From an uncultured Campylobacter sp. (GTDB taxonomy: Bacteria; Campylobacterota; Campylobacteria; Campylobacterales; Campylobacteraceae): a stretch of 9,967 nucleotides of DNA. This document shows positions 1-6,368 of this stretch, piece by piece (within the stretch, counting starts at the first letter, position 1; each line of letters begins with the position of its first letter). The stretch covers positions 1 through 9,967 of the forward strand of contig NZ_CALKTS010000045.1 of the NCBI RefSeq assembly GCF_937997595.1. Direction: 5' to 3'. The notes below the pieces were generated by a model. It did no database searches. It saw only the letters and a program-made list of their open reading frames with translations, and was not told the DNA's origin. A program made the position numbers and the translations under genes.

Positions 1-572
1 TAGAAAATCCGCCCTTTTTCATCAGCGCTTCGGCCGTCGGCATTTACGAAAACGGGCTTGGTCACGACGAGAGCTCGGTCAAATTTGACCGCGGATTTTT
101 GGGCGAGCTAGCATGTGAGTGGGAGAGCGAGGCCGTTAAGGCACGGACGCAAACGGCGATATTTCGCCTAGGCGTGGTGCTGGGTCGAGGCGGCGCGCTG
201 GCTAAGATGCTGCCCGCATTTAGGCTCGGTCTTGGCGGCAAGATCGGTAGCGGCAAGCAGGCGTTTTGCTGGATTCACATCGCTGATTTGCTAGAGGCGT
301 TTAAAATTACCTTGCAAAACCGCCAAAGCGGCGTTTTTAATCTAGTTTCGCCGCAACCTAGCACCAACGGCGAATTTACTCAAATTTTAGGAGAGGTTTT
401 AGGACGACCGACGTTTTTTAAAGTGCCTAAATTTGTGCTAAATTTGATGCTAGGCGAGGGATCCGTCGTACTGCTTGAGGGTGCGAAAGTCTATCCCAAA
501 GCCTTGATAGAGAGCGGATTTAGCTTTAAATTTGGCGATCTAAAAACCGCGCTTGAGGATGTTTTGGGATAA
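1..572 (+). CDS. TIGR01777-family SDR epimerase (YfcH-like), 5'-truncated by window edge
   Basis: The frame is open from base 3 with no stop, so the gene begins before the window; the ATG at 99 is internal. About 190 residues are visible against roughly 300 for the family. The first visible part carries the SASAVGIY stretch, which in this family holds the active-site Ser and Tyr of the extended SDR fold. It is followed by GHDESS and, further on, RLGVVLGRGGAL. The substrate-domain hallmarks come next: CWIHIADL, then GVFNLVSPQPSTNGEFT. The C-terminus keeps the typical LGE...VYPKALIESGFSF segment and ends ALEDVLG. The Rossmann GxxGxxG dinucleotide site would lie upstream, outside the window. Family members are NAD(P)-dependent sugar-nucleotide epimerase-like proteins of undefined substrate, probably cytosolic. 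The gene converges on the cobW-like gene and shows no functional link to it. Confidence 0.9.
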   Translation, partial: ENPPFFISASAVGIYENGLGHDESSVKFDRGFLGELACEWESEAVKARTQTAIFRLGVVLGRGGALAKMLPAFRLGLGGKIGSGKQAFCWIHIADLLEAFKITLQNRQSGVFNLVSPQPSTNGEFTQILGEVLGRPTFFKVPKFVLNLMLGEGSVVLLEGAKVYPKALIESGFSFKFGDLKTALEDVLG

Positions 573-573
573 C

Positions 574-588
574 GTTTTAAAGTAAAAC
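574..588 (+). terminator. weak A+T-rich inverted repeat after the epimerase gene
   Basis: GTTTTA (574-579) and TAAAAC (583-588) can pair around a 3-base loop, starting two bases after the TAA stop. The stem is only 6 bp with one G-C pair, and no long T tract follows. It is the only candidate stop signal visible for the epimerase transcript, and it may not function. Confidence 0.2.
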
Positions 589-683
589 AAATTACCTAAA
601 GGACTTTTCAATGGCAAGCTGTGCACTACATAAAATCCTAGCGTGGTGATAAATTCCGGAAATTTACCGCAAGAGTTCGAGTC

Positions 684-771
684 AACTTGTGTTTAAATTT
701 AATGTTTGGCGGCGGCATTCTATCGTTTTTATAAAGTCGTGCCGCATCGTCGTTCAAAATACACACAAGTT
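684..771. repeat. 9-bp perfect inverted repeat in the convergence zone
   Basis: AACTTGTGT at 684-692 is matched exactly by its reverse complement ACACAAGTT at 763-771, with 70 bases between. The right arm lies just downstream of the cobW-like stop codon at 778. The 573-777 interval holds no convincing gene. It contains one ribosome-binding-site-like AAAGGA (598-603) before an ATG at 611 that reads only 12 codons to a TGA. The arms are too short and too far apart to be a good terminator. A chance match cannot be excluded in an interval of this size. Confidence 0.3.
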
Positions 772-777
772 TATCCT

Positions 778-1308
778 CTATGCCCTCAAAAGTTCGGTCG
801 AGAAAGCGCTTTCATCTATCCCTCGCCCGATGAAGACCAAAAAATTATCGCAGCGTTTACAATCGCTAAAAGGCGTTATCTCAAATTTGTCGCCTACGAA
901 CTGCACGACGTATTGCGCTTCATCATCTTTAAAGCTCGCAAGCCCTTTGATGCGGTAAAAATTTTCCGGCATATCGCTCATAAATTTGATGAAATTTTGC
1001 CTATCGATGGCCTCAGGAAGATCTTTTTTAAATGAGACTATCCCCTCGTCTTCGTGCGTCGCATGCATTTTGCCCTCGAGCAGGACGGACGCCATATACG
1101 AGGTGTCGCTTTGGCGGTAGAGCAGATAGTTTGGATTTAGCTCGGCGCCCACCGTCTCGAATATCTCGGCGCAGCGGTTGTTTTGGATCAAAGCTTGTCG
1201 TATCCGCTCCTTCTGCTCGCTTGAGATCAGATCGATTTTATTGAGCACTATGACGTCGGCGGCCTTGATCTGCTCGAGCATTATTTTTGATCTGCCCTGC
1301 TCTTTTAA
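778..1308 (-). CDS. COG0523/CobW-type GTPase, 3' portion (after the frameshift)
   Basis: This frame continues the cobW-like gene after the break at about 1305-1311. From the Leu codon at 1308 it encodes 176 residues and has no start of its own in a sensible place; the only upstream ATG (1344) reads an out-of-frame, unrelated peptide. Residues 23-26 are NKID, the G4 guanine-specificity motif missing from the 5' portion. From about residue 75 to the end is a CobW C-terminal domain, recognisable by HATHEDEGI, the FYRIKGLASF strand (the family's R-x-KG turn) and the closing FLVFIGRGID. Joined to the 5' portion by a -1 shift, the protein would be 584 residues and would have every GTPase motif. Ending at a normal place argues that the downstream sequence has not decayed long enough to collect further stops. 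Confidence 0.8.
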   Translation of the reverse strand, partial: LKEQGRSKIMLEQIKAADVIVLNKIDLISSEQKERIRQALIQNNRCAEIFETVGAELNPNYLLYRQSDTSYMASVLLEGKMHATHEDEGIVSFKKDLPEAIDRQNFIKFMSDMPENFYRIKGLASFKDDEAQYVVQFVGDKFEITPFSDCKRCDNFLVFIGRGIDESAFSTELLRA

Positions 1309-1312
1309 AAAT
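1303..1312 (-). other. frameshift site (T5A4 run) inside the cobW-like gene
   Basis: On the coding strand the sequence reads GCG AAT TTT TAA AAG AG, giving ...DGANF then stop (TAA at 1307-1305). If the T5 run had six Ts, or if the ribosome slipped back one base on TTT, it would read AAT TTT TTA AAA GAG (NFLKE), exactly the continuation expected for a CobW GTPase. The last in-frame Phe codon can re-pair perfectly as TTT in the -1 frame, and a stop codon follows at once. Both help slippage, but no clear stimulatory structure or upstream Shine-Dalgarno signal was identified. A sequencing or assembly error, or a real inactivating indel, is equally compatible. Confidence 0.85.
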
Positions 1313-2531
1313 TCGCCCCATCGACGACTGTGACGATGGCGCATAGATTGACCGCGTCTTTTATCTCGTTTAGCTCGCTTAAGATATTGAAAGGATTGGC
1401 GACGCCGGTGGTTTCAAGCACGATGCTATCGGGCTTTTTGGGCTTGAGCTGCGAAATCGCAAGCTTGATCTGCCCCGCCATGGAGCAGCAAACGCACCCC
1501 TCGTCAATCTCTACGAGCGCGTATTTGGCGTCTAGCAGCGCGCCGTCGAGACCGATCTTGCCGATCTCGTTTTGGATGATGCCGGTAAATCTATTTTGCG
1601 CCGTTTCGTGCTCGATGAAATTTTGGATAAATTTCGTCTTGCCTGAGCCCAGATAGCCGGTGATGATAAAGAAATTCGGTCGCTCGCCGCCTTGCATAGA
1701 AATTTGCTTTTTATCCTCTTTGGCTAAGCGTAGCAAAAATTTAAACAAAGGCGCCGAGCCTGGCGGCTTCTTAAAGGATTTATCGTTAAATTTAAAGCAC
1801 GCGTCGTCCGCATCCTTGCCGTAGATTAAATTTACAAAAATTTCGCCGCAGAGCGGATCTGCTTTGCTTTCTAAGTTGCGGTCTTTATCGTAGATCACGG
1901 CGTGCGCCGCTTTTTTGTAAATTTCAAAGCTCTCGTAGCGCGGCTCGTAAATTTTGCAAAGCGCGATATGCAAAAAGTTCATAAACGCAAGCGACACCCT
2001 AAAGCAGGGGAAATTTTTATCGAGCCCCTCTTTTGCGATGATCTGCTTACCCTCTACGCAGACGCCGTCCTTTGCGTACGATCTATCTCTGAGCTTTGTT
2101 TCAAAAGATAGCGCCAAGCCCCGCTCTTGCGGCCTTAAGTAGATCGTAGCGACGCAGAAGTTATTTAAAAGCTCCTCGTGCGCGGAGAAATTTCGCACCT
2201 TTGCCAAAAAGTCCGGCTCTCCGGCTAAAACGGCTTCAAAAAGCGAGACGCTACCGAGCAGCTCATCGTTTGCGGAGGGGAAATAATAAAGCTCAAATAC
2301 GCCCGTGCCCTCTTCCACTTCCCGCAAAACGATGCCGTAAATTCCGCTGTAAAAGCCAAATTTGATGCTCCAGCATTCGTTAAAATAGTTCCCCTTATAC
2401 ATCCCCTGATACCTGCTTGAGGATTTTACGTCGCTATCGTAAAGAGACTTCATCAATATACATCTCATAAGCGACCTGTAATCCTCAAACGAGTATTTAA
2501 ATTTCAAAGGGAAAATATCTTGAAATTCCAT
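1305..2531 (-). CDS. COG0523/CobW-type GTPase metallochaperone, 5' portion, with long N-terminal extension
   Basis: Residues are numbered from the ATG at 2531. The last 125 or so are a G3E GTPase domain: Walker A GYLGSGKT (292-299), NEIGKIGLDGALL, the metal-binding GCVCCS motif (345-350, the family's CxCC), ETTGVANP (373-380) and VVDG (402-405), then a premature TAA. NKxD and the CobW C-terminal domain continue in another frame at 1308-778. Residues 1 to about 285 precede the P-loop, which in ordinary CobW proteins sits at the extreme N-terminus. I recognise no domain there; it is soluble-looking, mixed alpha/beta and has several cysteines. Family members hydrolyse GTP to deliver zinc, cobalt or other metals to client proteins in the cytoplasm. 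The ATG at 2531 follows a GGA at a 7-base spacing and lies 4 bases past the MBL gene stop, suggesting translational coupling. A TTG at 2543 is a less likely start. Confidence 0.85.
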   Translation of the reverse strand: MEFQDIFPLKFKYSFEDYRSLMRCILMKSLYDSDVKSSSRYQGMYKGNYFNECWSIKFGFYSGIYGIVLREVEEGTGVFELYYFPSANDELLGSVSLFEAVLAGEPDFLAKVRNFSAHEELLNNFCVATIYLRPQERGLALSFETKLRDRSYAKDGVCVEGKQIIAKEGLDKNFPCFRVSLAFMNFLHIALCKIYEPRYESFEIYKKAAHAVIYDKDRNLESKADPLCGEIFVNLIYGKDADDACFKFNDKSFKKPPGSAPLFKFLLRLAKEDKKQISMQGGERPNFFIITGYLGSGKTKFIQNFIEHETAQNRFTGIIQNEIGKIGLDGALLDAKYALVEIDEGCVCCSMAGQIKLAISQLKPKKPDSIVLETTGVANPFNILSELNEIKDAVNLCAIVTVVDGANF

Positions 2532-2535
2532 GCTT

Positions 2536-3687
2536 CTATCCAAATTTAACCTTATCGCCGTTGCCGAGATAATCGGACGTTTTGGTTCTAAATCTAGCCG
2601 TGCCTTTTACGATCGGATAGCCCTCGCGGACGAATTTTTGCACGGTCAGAAGGCCTGTGCAGTGGTTGCACGCCATGACCTGGTAGTTCCATCTTTTCAG
2701 TCCGATAACCAGATCGTCGTATTTTGGATCCCAATCGTCAAACGGCGAGATATGAAGTCCGCCGTAAAGCCCGTAGAGCTGGTCGTTGTCATATTTTAGC
2801 TCTTTGTATGCGGAATCAGAGAATGTAATAATACCCTGATGACAACATCCCGTAATGCTCACAAGACCTTTGTCTTTAACGTTTACGAAGATTGACTGCT
2901 CGCCAAAAACCCTCGTAATGATAGGACAGTCGTAGCAAAACGTACACATTCCAGGCTCGATCTCGTTTCTACCCTTTTTAAACACTACGAGCTCGCCCTT
3001 ATGGCCCGAATCTTTGATATACTGTCTGCCCTCGGGATAAAAGCCCTCGTGGATGATAATCCTGATGTCGGGCTTATACTTTAAAACTACGGGTAGCGCC
3101 CAAAAGTGATCGTAGTGCTCGTGCGACATTATGAGAGTGTCGATCTCGCCGCTTTGCAGCATCTTATCGATCCCCTCTCGCTTAAAGCACTCGTGCATCC
3201 ATTTATAGGACCAACCGCAATCAAGCAGATATTTTTTCTTTTCGCCATTTAGCCGCTCTATCTCTATCAAAGCGGAGTAGCCGCCCGCGTTATCGGGATT
3301 TACGGAGAGCTTTTTGGTTACCTCCCAAGCCTCATCTATTTTATCCGGCAAAAGATGCTTGATTTGCGAAATTCCCTCTTCGTAGCTACCTTTAGCAAGC
3401 CCTTTGCCGTTACCGAACGGCGGCCAGTTAAATAGATATTGATTAACGAGCAGTCCGCCTGCGCCTTTAATATCTCCCATCAGCATCGAGTTATCAAACC
3501 AGCTCGTTTCGGAGATATTAGTAACCTCGACGCTTTTAATCGCGCCGAAATCGGTCATCTTTCGCACTTCATCGGGAAGAAAAAATTCCCTCGCAGGAGA
3601 GTATGAAAATACCCCCATCGATGCGAGCGCACCGAGTCCTATGCCCGCTGCGCCGCCTTTTATAAAATCTCTTCTAGCTTCATTCAT
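2536..3687 (-). CDS. Tat-exported MBL-fold hydrolase, DHPS-like (MJ0301-like) subgroup
   Basis: The 383-residue product starts with a twin-arginine signal: RRDFIKG at residues 5-11, then a Gly/Ala-rich hydrophobic stretch to about 28. This implies export of a folded, metal-loaded protein across the inner membrane. The mature part has the metallo-beta-lactamase signature SHEHYDH (188-194, HxHxDH) after LLDCG (154-158). It also has TGCCHQGI (279-286), GGLHIS (309-314) and NHCTG (341-345). The TGC-H-GI, GG-H and HCTG trio is what I associate with the dihydropterin-phosphate-synthase-like (MJ0301-like) MBL branch, whose substrates are mostly unknown. Cysteines are plentiful, including CxxCxxC at 248-254. 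AAAGGA lies 7 bases before the ATG, and the gap to the membrane-protein gene is 10 bases, so the two are co-transcribed. Binuclear metal hydrolysis or redox chemistry is likely; the substrate cannot be told from sequence. Confidence 0.88.
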   Translation of the reverse strand: MNEARRDFIKGGAAGIGLGALASMGVFSYSPAREFFLPDEVRKMTDFGAIKSVEVTNISETSWFDNSMLMGDIKGAGGLLVNQYLFNWPPFGNGKGLAKGSYEEGISQIKHLLPDKIDEAWEVTKKLSVNPDNAGGYSALIEIERLNGEKKKYLLDCGWSYKWMHECFKREGIDKMLQSGEIDTLIMSHEHYDHFWALPVVLKYKPDIRIIIHEGFYPEGRQYIKDSGHKGELVVFKKGRNEIEPGMCTFCYDCPIITRVFGEQSIFVNVKDKGLVSITGCCHQGIITFSDSAYKELKYDNDQLYGLYGGLHISPFDDWDPKYDDLVIGLKRWNYQVMACNHCTGLLTVQKFVREGYPIVKGTARFRTKTSDYLGNGDKVKFG

Positions 3688-3697
3688 CTCATATCCT

Positions 3698-5089
3698 TTA
3701 TTTAAAAATTGTAAGCATATTGCCCACGACAGGCGCTAGATAAACTACGGCTACATAGATGATCACGCCTATGATAAAGCCTACCACCAAGCCTTTGATG
3801 GAATTTTTATTTCCAAAATCGTCTTCCTCGCCCGCTTCATCCGCCTCTTCCTTCTTGCCGGCAAGCTTCCAGCCCGGCCAGCCGTCCATAAACCAGTAAT
3901 TTATCAGCATGACGTTGATAAACCAGATCATCGGAATCATCGGGAATTGTTGCGGATGCGAAAAGCCTTTTTGAGTGCCTAGCAAAAAGTGCGAGACCTG
4001 ATAATATACGTAGTATAGAACAATAGCCGCCGTCATGCTTATGATCGTTCTAAGAAGGATATTGACGGGCTTTGAAAATTTATTAACCGCGTTGTTGCAG
4101 TAAAATTTAATAAACAGCACCGGCACGAGCCAAAATATAGCTATCTCGCCTACATGCAGCCAGCGCCAATCTGGCGCAAAAAGCCTCCTGTCACCTCTAA
4201 TATGCACGCCCCAGATAAGTTCTTGCAGATAGTAAAAGAAGAACGAAAAGCAAAACGCCATCGCTATAATGCCGAAAAACGACGCCGTCCTTCTAAGCCA
4301 GTTCGTCTTAATAAGGCTAAAAGGATACCTCTCCCAGATAGTTTCATACACCCAGACCATAACGGTACAGCACATAATCCATGCGATATTGAAATTTCCG
4401 TGCACGGTATCGGCGAAATTATGCCACCAAGGCGGAGTGATGGATGTGTATTTTTGCCACGGATCGAATAAAATTCCCATTTGCGAGTGGAAAAATACGA
4501 AATATACGATCATACTTAGCAAAAAGGTCCAGATAAAAACTGTAAAGCCTTTAACGGGCTGCTTTAGCTTCTGCCACGGCGAATTATCCGCAGCCACCAC
4601 CCAAGAAGGACTTAGCCACGACGCGATAGCGGCAAACATCAAAATAGCCTGAGCTGAATATTCAAGAGCGTAAAAATCGGTTATACCGAGCTCCGCAAGC
4701 CTTCGCGGACTAAAATACGATATGGCAAGCTCGCCTAGAATAAATTCGAAGAATATCTTTAAGAATACGAAGAAGGTAAAAAATACCATCACCGTAAAGA
4801 TAATGCCCTTTTTCGCCGGTCCCGCCGTATAGAGCCACTCTCTTTTGAATGGCCAAAAATCAAAAATATACGCGATCCAGATGATGACCACGAGCAGCCA
4901 TCTGCACCACATATATCCCACGTATGGAGTATACATCCTCATCAGCCCCCTAGGATCTTGAAAGATCCACCACGATGCGTAAAACACCACGAATAAAAAC
5001 AGGGTGTTTACAAGCACCGATGTGAGCGGAGAATACCTTCTAACAAGCTTCCGCTCCTCCAGATAGATTTTGTCTTCAGGTTCGCTCAT
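3698..5089 (-). CDS. polytopic inner-membrane protein, about 11 helices, unrecognised family
   Basis: The 463-residue product has a short polar N-terminus and about 11 hydrophobic segments, roughly at residues 23-43, 59-79, 95-118, 144-164, 181-201, 233-252, 269-292, 311-330, 344-368, 382-401 and 433-456. It is rich in Trp, Phe and Tyr. Histidines sit at likely membrane edges: H201, H223 and H230 (WWHNFADTVHGNFN), H296 (GVHIRGDRR), H312 (WLHVGE), H367 and H378, a pattern compatible with metal or heme ligands but not proof of either. An acidic linker (about 412-425, EEADEAGEEDD) separates helix 10 from helix 11. I do not recognise the family; no transporter or respiratory-subunit signature stands out. 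A near-perfect AGGAGG lies just upstream of the ATG, so translation should be strong. It is the first gene of the operon with the Tat-exported MBL protein and the CobW-type GTPase. Confidence 0.85.
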   Translation of the reverse strand: MSEPEDKIYLEERKLVRRYSPLTSVLVNTLFLFVVFYASWWIFQDPRGLMRMYTPYVGYMWCRWLLVVIIWIAYIFDFWPFKREWLYTAGPAKKGIIFTVMVFFTFFVFLKIFFEFILGELAISYFSPRRLAELGITDFYALEYSAQAILMFAAIASWLSPSWVVAADNSPWQKLKQPVKGFTVFIWTFLLSMIVYFVFFHSQMGILFDPWQKYTSITPPWWHNFADTVHGNFNIAWIMCCTVMVWVYETIWERYPFSLIKTNWLRRTASFFGIIAMAFCFSFFFYYLQELIWGVHIRGDRRLFAPDWRWLHVGEIAIFWLVPVLFIKFYCNNAVNKFSKPVNILLRTIISMTAAIVLYYVYYQVSHFLLGTQKGFSHPQQFPMIPMIWFINVMLINYWFMDGWPGWKLAGKKEEADEAGEEDDFGNKNSIKGLVVGFIIGVIIYVAVVYLAPVVGNMLTIFK

Positions 5090-5124
5090 CGCTTCCTCCT
5101 TACATAAAATTTAATCTTTATTAA

Positions 5125-5153
5125 ATTATATAAAAAGAGTGCAGCCCATTTGT
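5125..5153 (-). promoter_or_regulatory. predicted promoter of the membrane protein-MBL-cobW operon
   Basis: On the minus strand a TATAAT box lies at 5130-5125 after a T-rich run, about 35 bases upstream of the ATG at 5089. The -35 position (ACAAAT, 5153-5148, 17-base spacer) is poor, as is usual in Campylobacter, where the -10 region dominates. The 106-base gap after the kinase gene and a hairpin at the kinase stop support an independent start here. The A+T-rich stretch at 5160-5185, upstream of the -35, could hold a regulator site, but I see no clear repeat. Confidence 0.55.
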
Positions 5154-5188
5154 AGCGTAAATTTGGATTAAATTTTAAATTGTCTCAG

Positions 5189-5210
5189 AAAAGCTTCATT
5201 TTGGAAGCTT
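5189..5210 (-). terminator. hairpin overlapping the kinase stop codon
   Basis: On the minus strand AAGCTTC (5210-5204) pairs with GAAGCTT (5197-5191) around a 6-base loop, and the second arm ends in four Ts. The TGA stop of the kinase gene (5198-5196) overlaps the start of the second arm. The 7-bp stem and short T tract suggest a modest intrinsic terminator that would partly insulate the downstream operon from the two-component transcript. Confidence 0.45.
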
Positions 5211-6368
5211 GATTATGAAATTTGAACCGCCTTTTAGGCTCTCTACGACGAGCGAGCCCTTGCAGTGATCTTCGATGATGATCTTTGACATATATAGCCC
5301 GATGCCGGTGCCGTTTTTGCTGGCTTTGGTAGAAAAATACAGATCGAAAATTTTATCTGCGATCTCCTTTTTGATGCCGCCTGCATTGTCTTTTACGCTT
5401 AAACAAAGATAAGATTTTTCGATGTAGGTTGAAATTTCGATAACGCCGTCGTCGATATTTCTTTCCAAAAAGGCGTCCTGCGCGTTTTTTATGATGTTTA
5501 AAATAACCTGCGAAACTTCGTTTTTATATGTGAGCAGAGTCTGATTGCAGCCGTATTTCGTGTAAATTTTAATCTTTTGGTTTTGTAGTATCGCTTTTAC
5601 GATATTTATCGCCATATTGCAAAGCCCCTCTAAGCTCGTAACCTCCTTGATCTTGGCGGGCTTAAAGAAATTTCTAAATTCATCGATCGTTTCGGATAGG
5701 TGCTTGGAGTACTGCTCGATCTTGCCGAGCTCCTCCAAAAGGGCGGTTTTGTCAAATTTATCCGCCATCAAGCAGCCGGCGCTCAGATACGAAGCCGTAG
5801 CCGAGATAGCGGACAGCGGCTGCCTCCATTGATGCGCTATCATATTTAAAATTTCGCCCATCTGAGCGAGCCTTGATTGATACTGAAGCTGCTCGTCTTG
5901 GCGCCTTATGAGCTTTAGCTGCTCCTCGATCTCGTGGTTGAGAGTTAAATTTAGCCGCTTGACCTTCAGCCTGCTTTGTTTTAATTTCTTCTCCGCCATC
6001 ACTCTTTTGGTGATATCCACCACTATCCAAAGCACCTCGTCGTTTCCCGATATGGAGTCGCCCGAAATTCTAATCCACAGCCCTTTGCCGCTTTTGTGCC
6101 TTAGCTCGTAGTTTAGCTGCAAGGCCTCGTTTTTCCTTACTTTATTAAAGGCGATATCTGCGAAATGCAGGTATTTTTCCTCGCTTAGATGTATGGTTTG
6201 CGCGGATTTGCCGATGATCTCGTCGTATTCGTAGCCGAAAATTTTACAAAAGGTCTCGTTGCACTCCATAATGTTTCTTTTCTTGTCCACGATGAAGATG
6301 CCGACGCCGGAATTTGAAAATATCGTCTCAAATCTCTGATGGTTTTTCTTAATGTCCACTATCGCCAT
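5196..6368 (-). CDS. cytoplasmic PAS-domain sensor histidine kinase
   Basis: The 390-residue protein has no transmembrane segment. A PAS domain spans about 10-121 (FSNSGVGIFIVD at its start; VDITKR at its end). A charged coiled coil covers about 122-165. The dimerisation/phosphoacceptor box is IAHQWRQPLS with His179, the form common in Campylobacterota and related kinases. The ATP-binding domain has the N box NIIKNAQDA (291-299), the G1 box DNAGGI (327-332), FSTK (345-348) and the G2 box GTGIGL (353-358), so it should be catalytically intact. The ligand is unknown; no heme or flavin motif is obvious in the PAS domain. The start overlaps the end of the response-regulator gene by 10 bases, which makes the two a cognate, translationally coupled pair. 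The PAS could sense an intracellular redox or metabolic cue. Control of the downstream operon is inferred from position only. Confidence 0.92.
   Translation of the reverse strand: MAIVDIKKNHQRFETIFSNSGVGIFIVDKKRNIMECNETFCKIFGYEYDEIIGKSAQTIHLSEEKYLHFADIAFNKVRKNEALQLNYELRHKSGKGLWIRISGDSISGNDEVLWIVVDITKRVMAEKKLKQSRLKVKRLNLTLNHEIEEQLKLIRRQDEQLQYQSRLAQMGEILNMIAHQWRQPLSAISATASYLSAGCLMADKFDKTALLEELGKIEQYSKHLSETIDEFRNFFKPAKIKEVTSLEGLCNMAINIVKAILQNQKIKIYTKYGCNQTLLTYKNEVSQVILNIIKNAQDAFLERNIDDGVIEISTYIEKSYLCLSVKDNAGGIKKEIADKIFDLYFSTKASKNGTGIGLYMSKIIIEDHCKGSLVVESLKGGSNFIIKLPK

Noticed and set aside
99..572. ATG at 99 as the start of the epimerase gene
   Set aside because: The frame is open upstream to the window edge and encodes the family's SASAVGIY active-site region, so 99 is internal.
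689..1244. Plus-strand open frames beginning at 689, 706 and 1032
   Set aside because: They lie largely over the CobW C-terminal domain, have low-complexity Arg/Ser-rich translations and match no family.
1305..1311. T5 run as a classical phase-variable homopolymer tract
   Set aside because: Campylobacter contingency tracts are typically G/C runs of eight or more; five Ts are too short to expect frequent switching.
778..1344. A separate 188-residue gene starting at the ATG at 1344
   Set aside because: The first 12 or so residues are an out-of-frame reading of the VTVVDGA strand; the useful sequence begins after the frameshift at 1308.
2531..2543. TTG at 2543 as start of the cobW-like gene
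   Set aside because: The ATG at 2531 has a GGA at suitable spacing and fits coupling to the MBL stop codon; TTG would overlap the MBL gene without a better binding site.
4154..4652. Plus-strand open frames opposite the membrane-protein gene
   Set aside because: They are antisense to hydrophobic coding sequence and have no ribosome binding site or family features.
5758..6030. Second minus-strand frame of 90 residues inside the kinase gene
   Set aside because: It overlaps the intact PAS-to-H-box coding sequence in another frame and its composition is non-protein-like.
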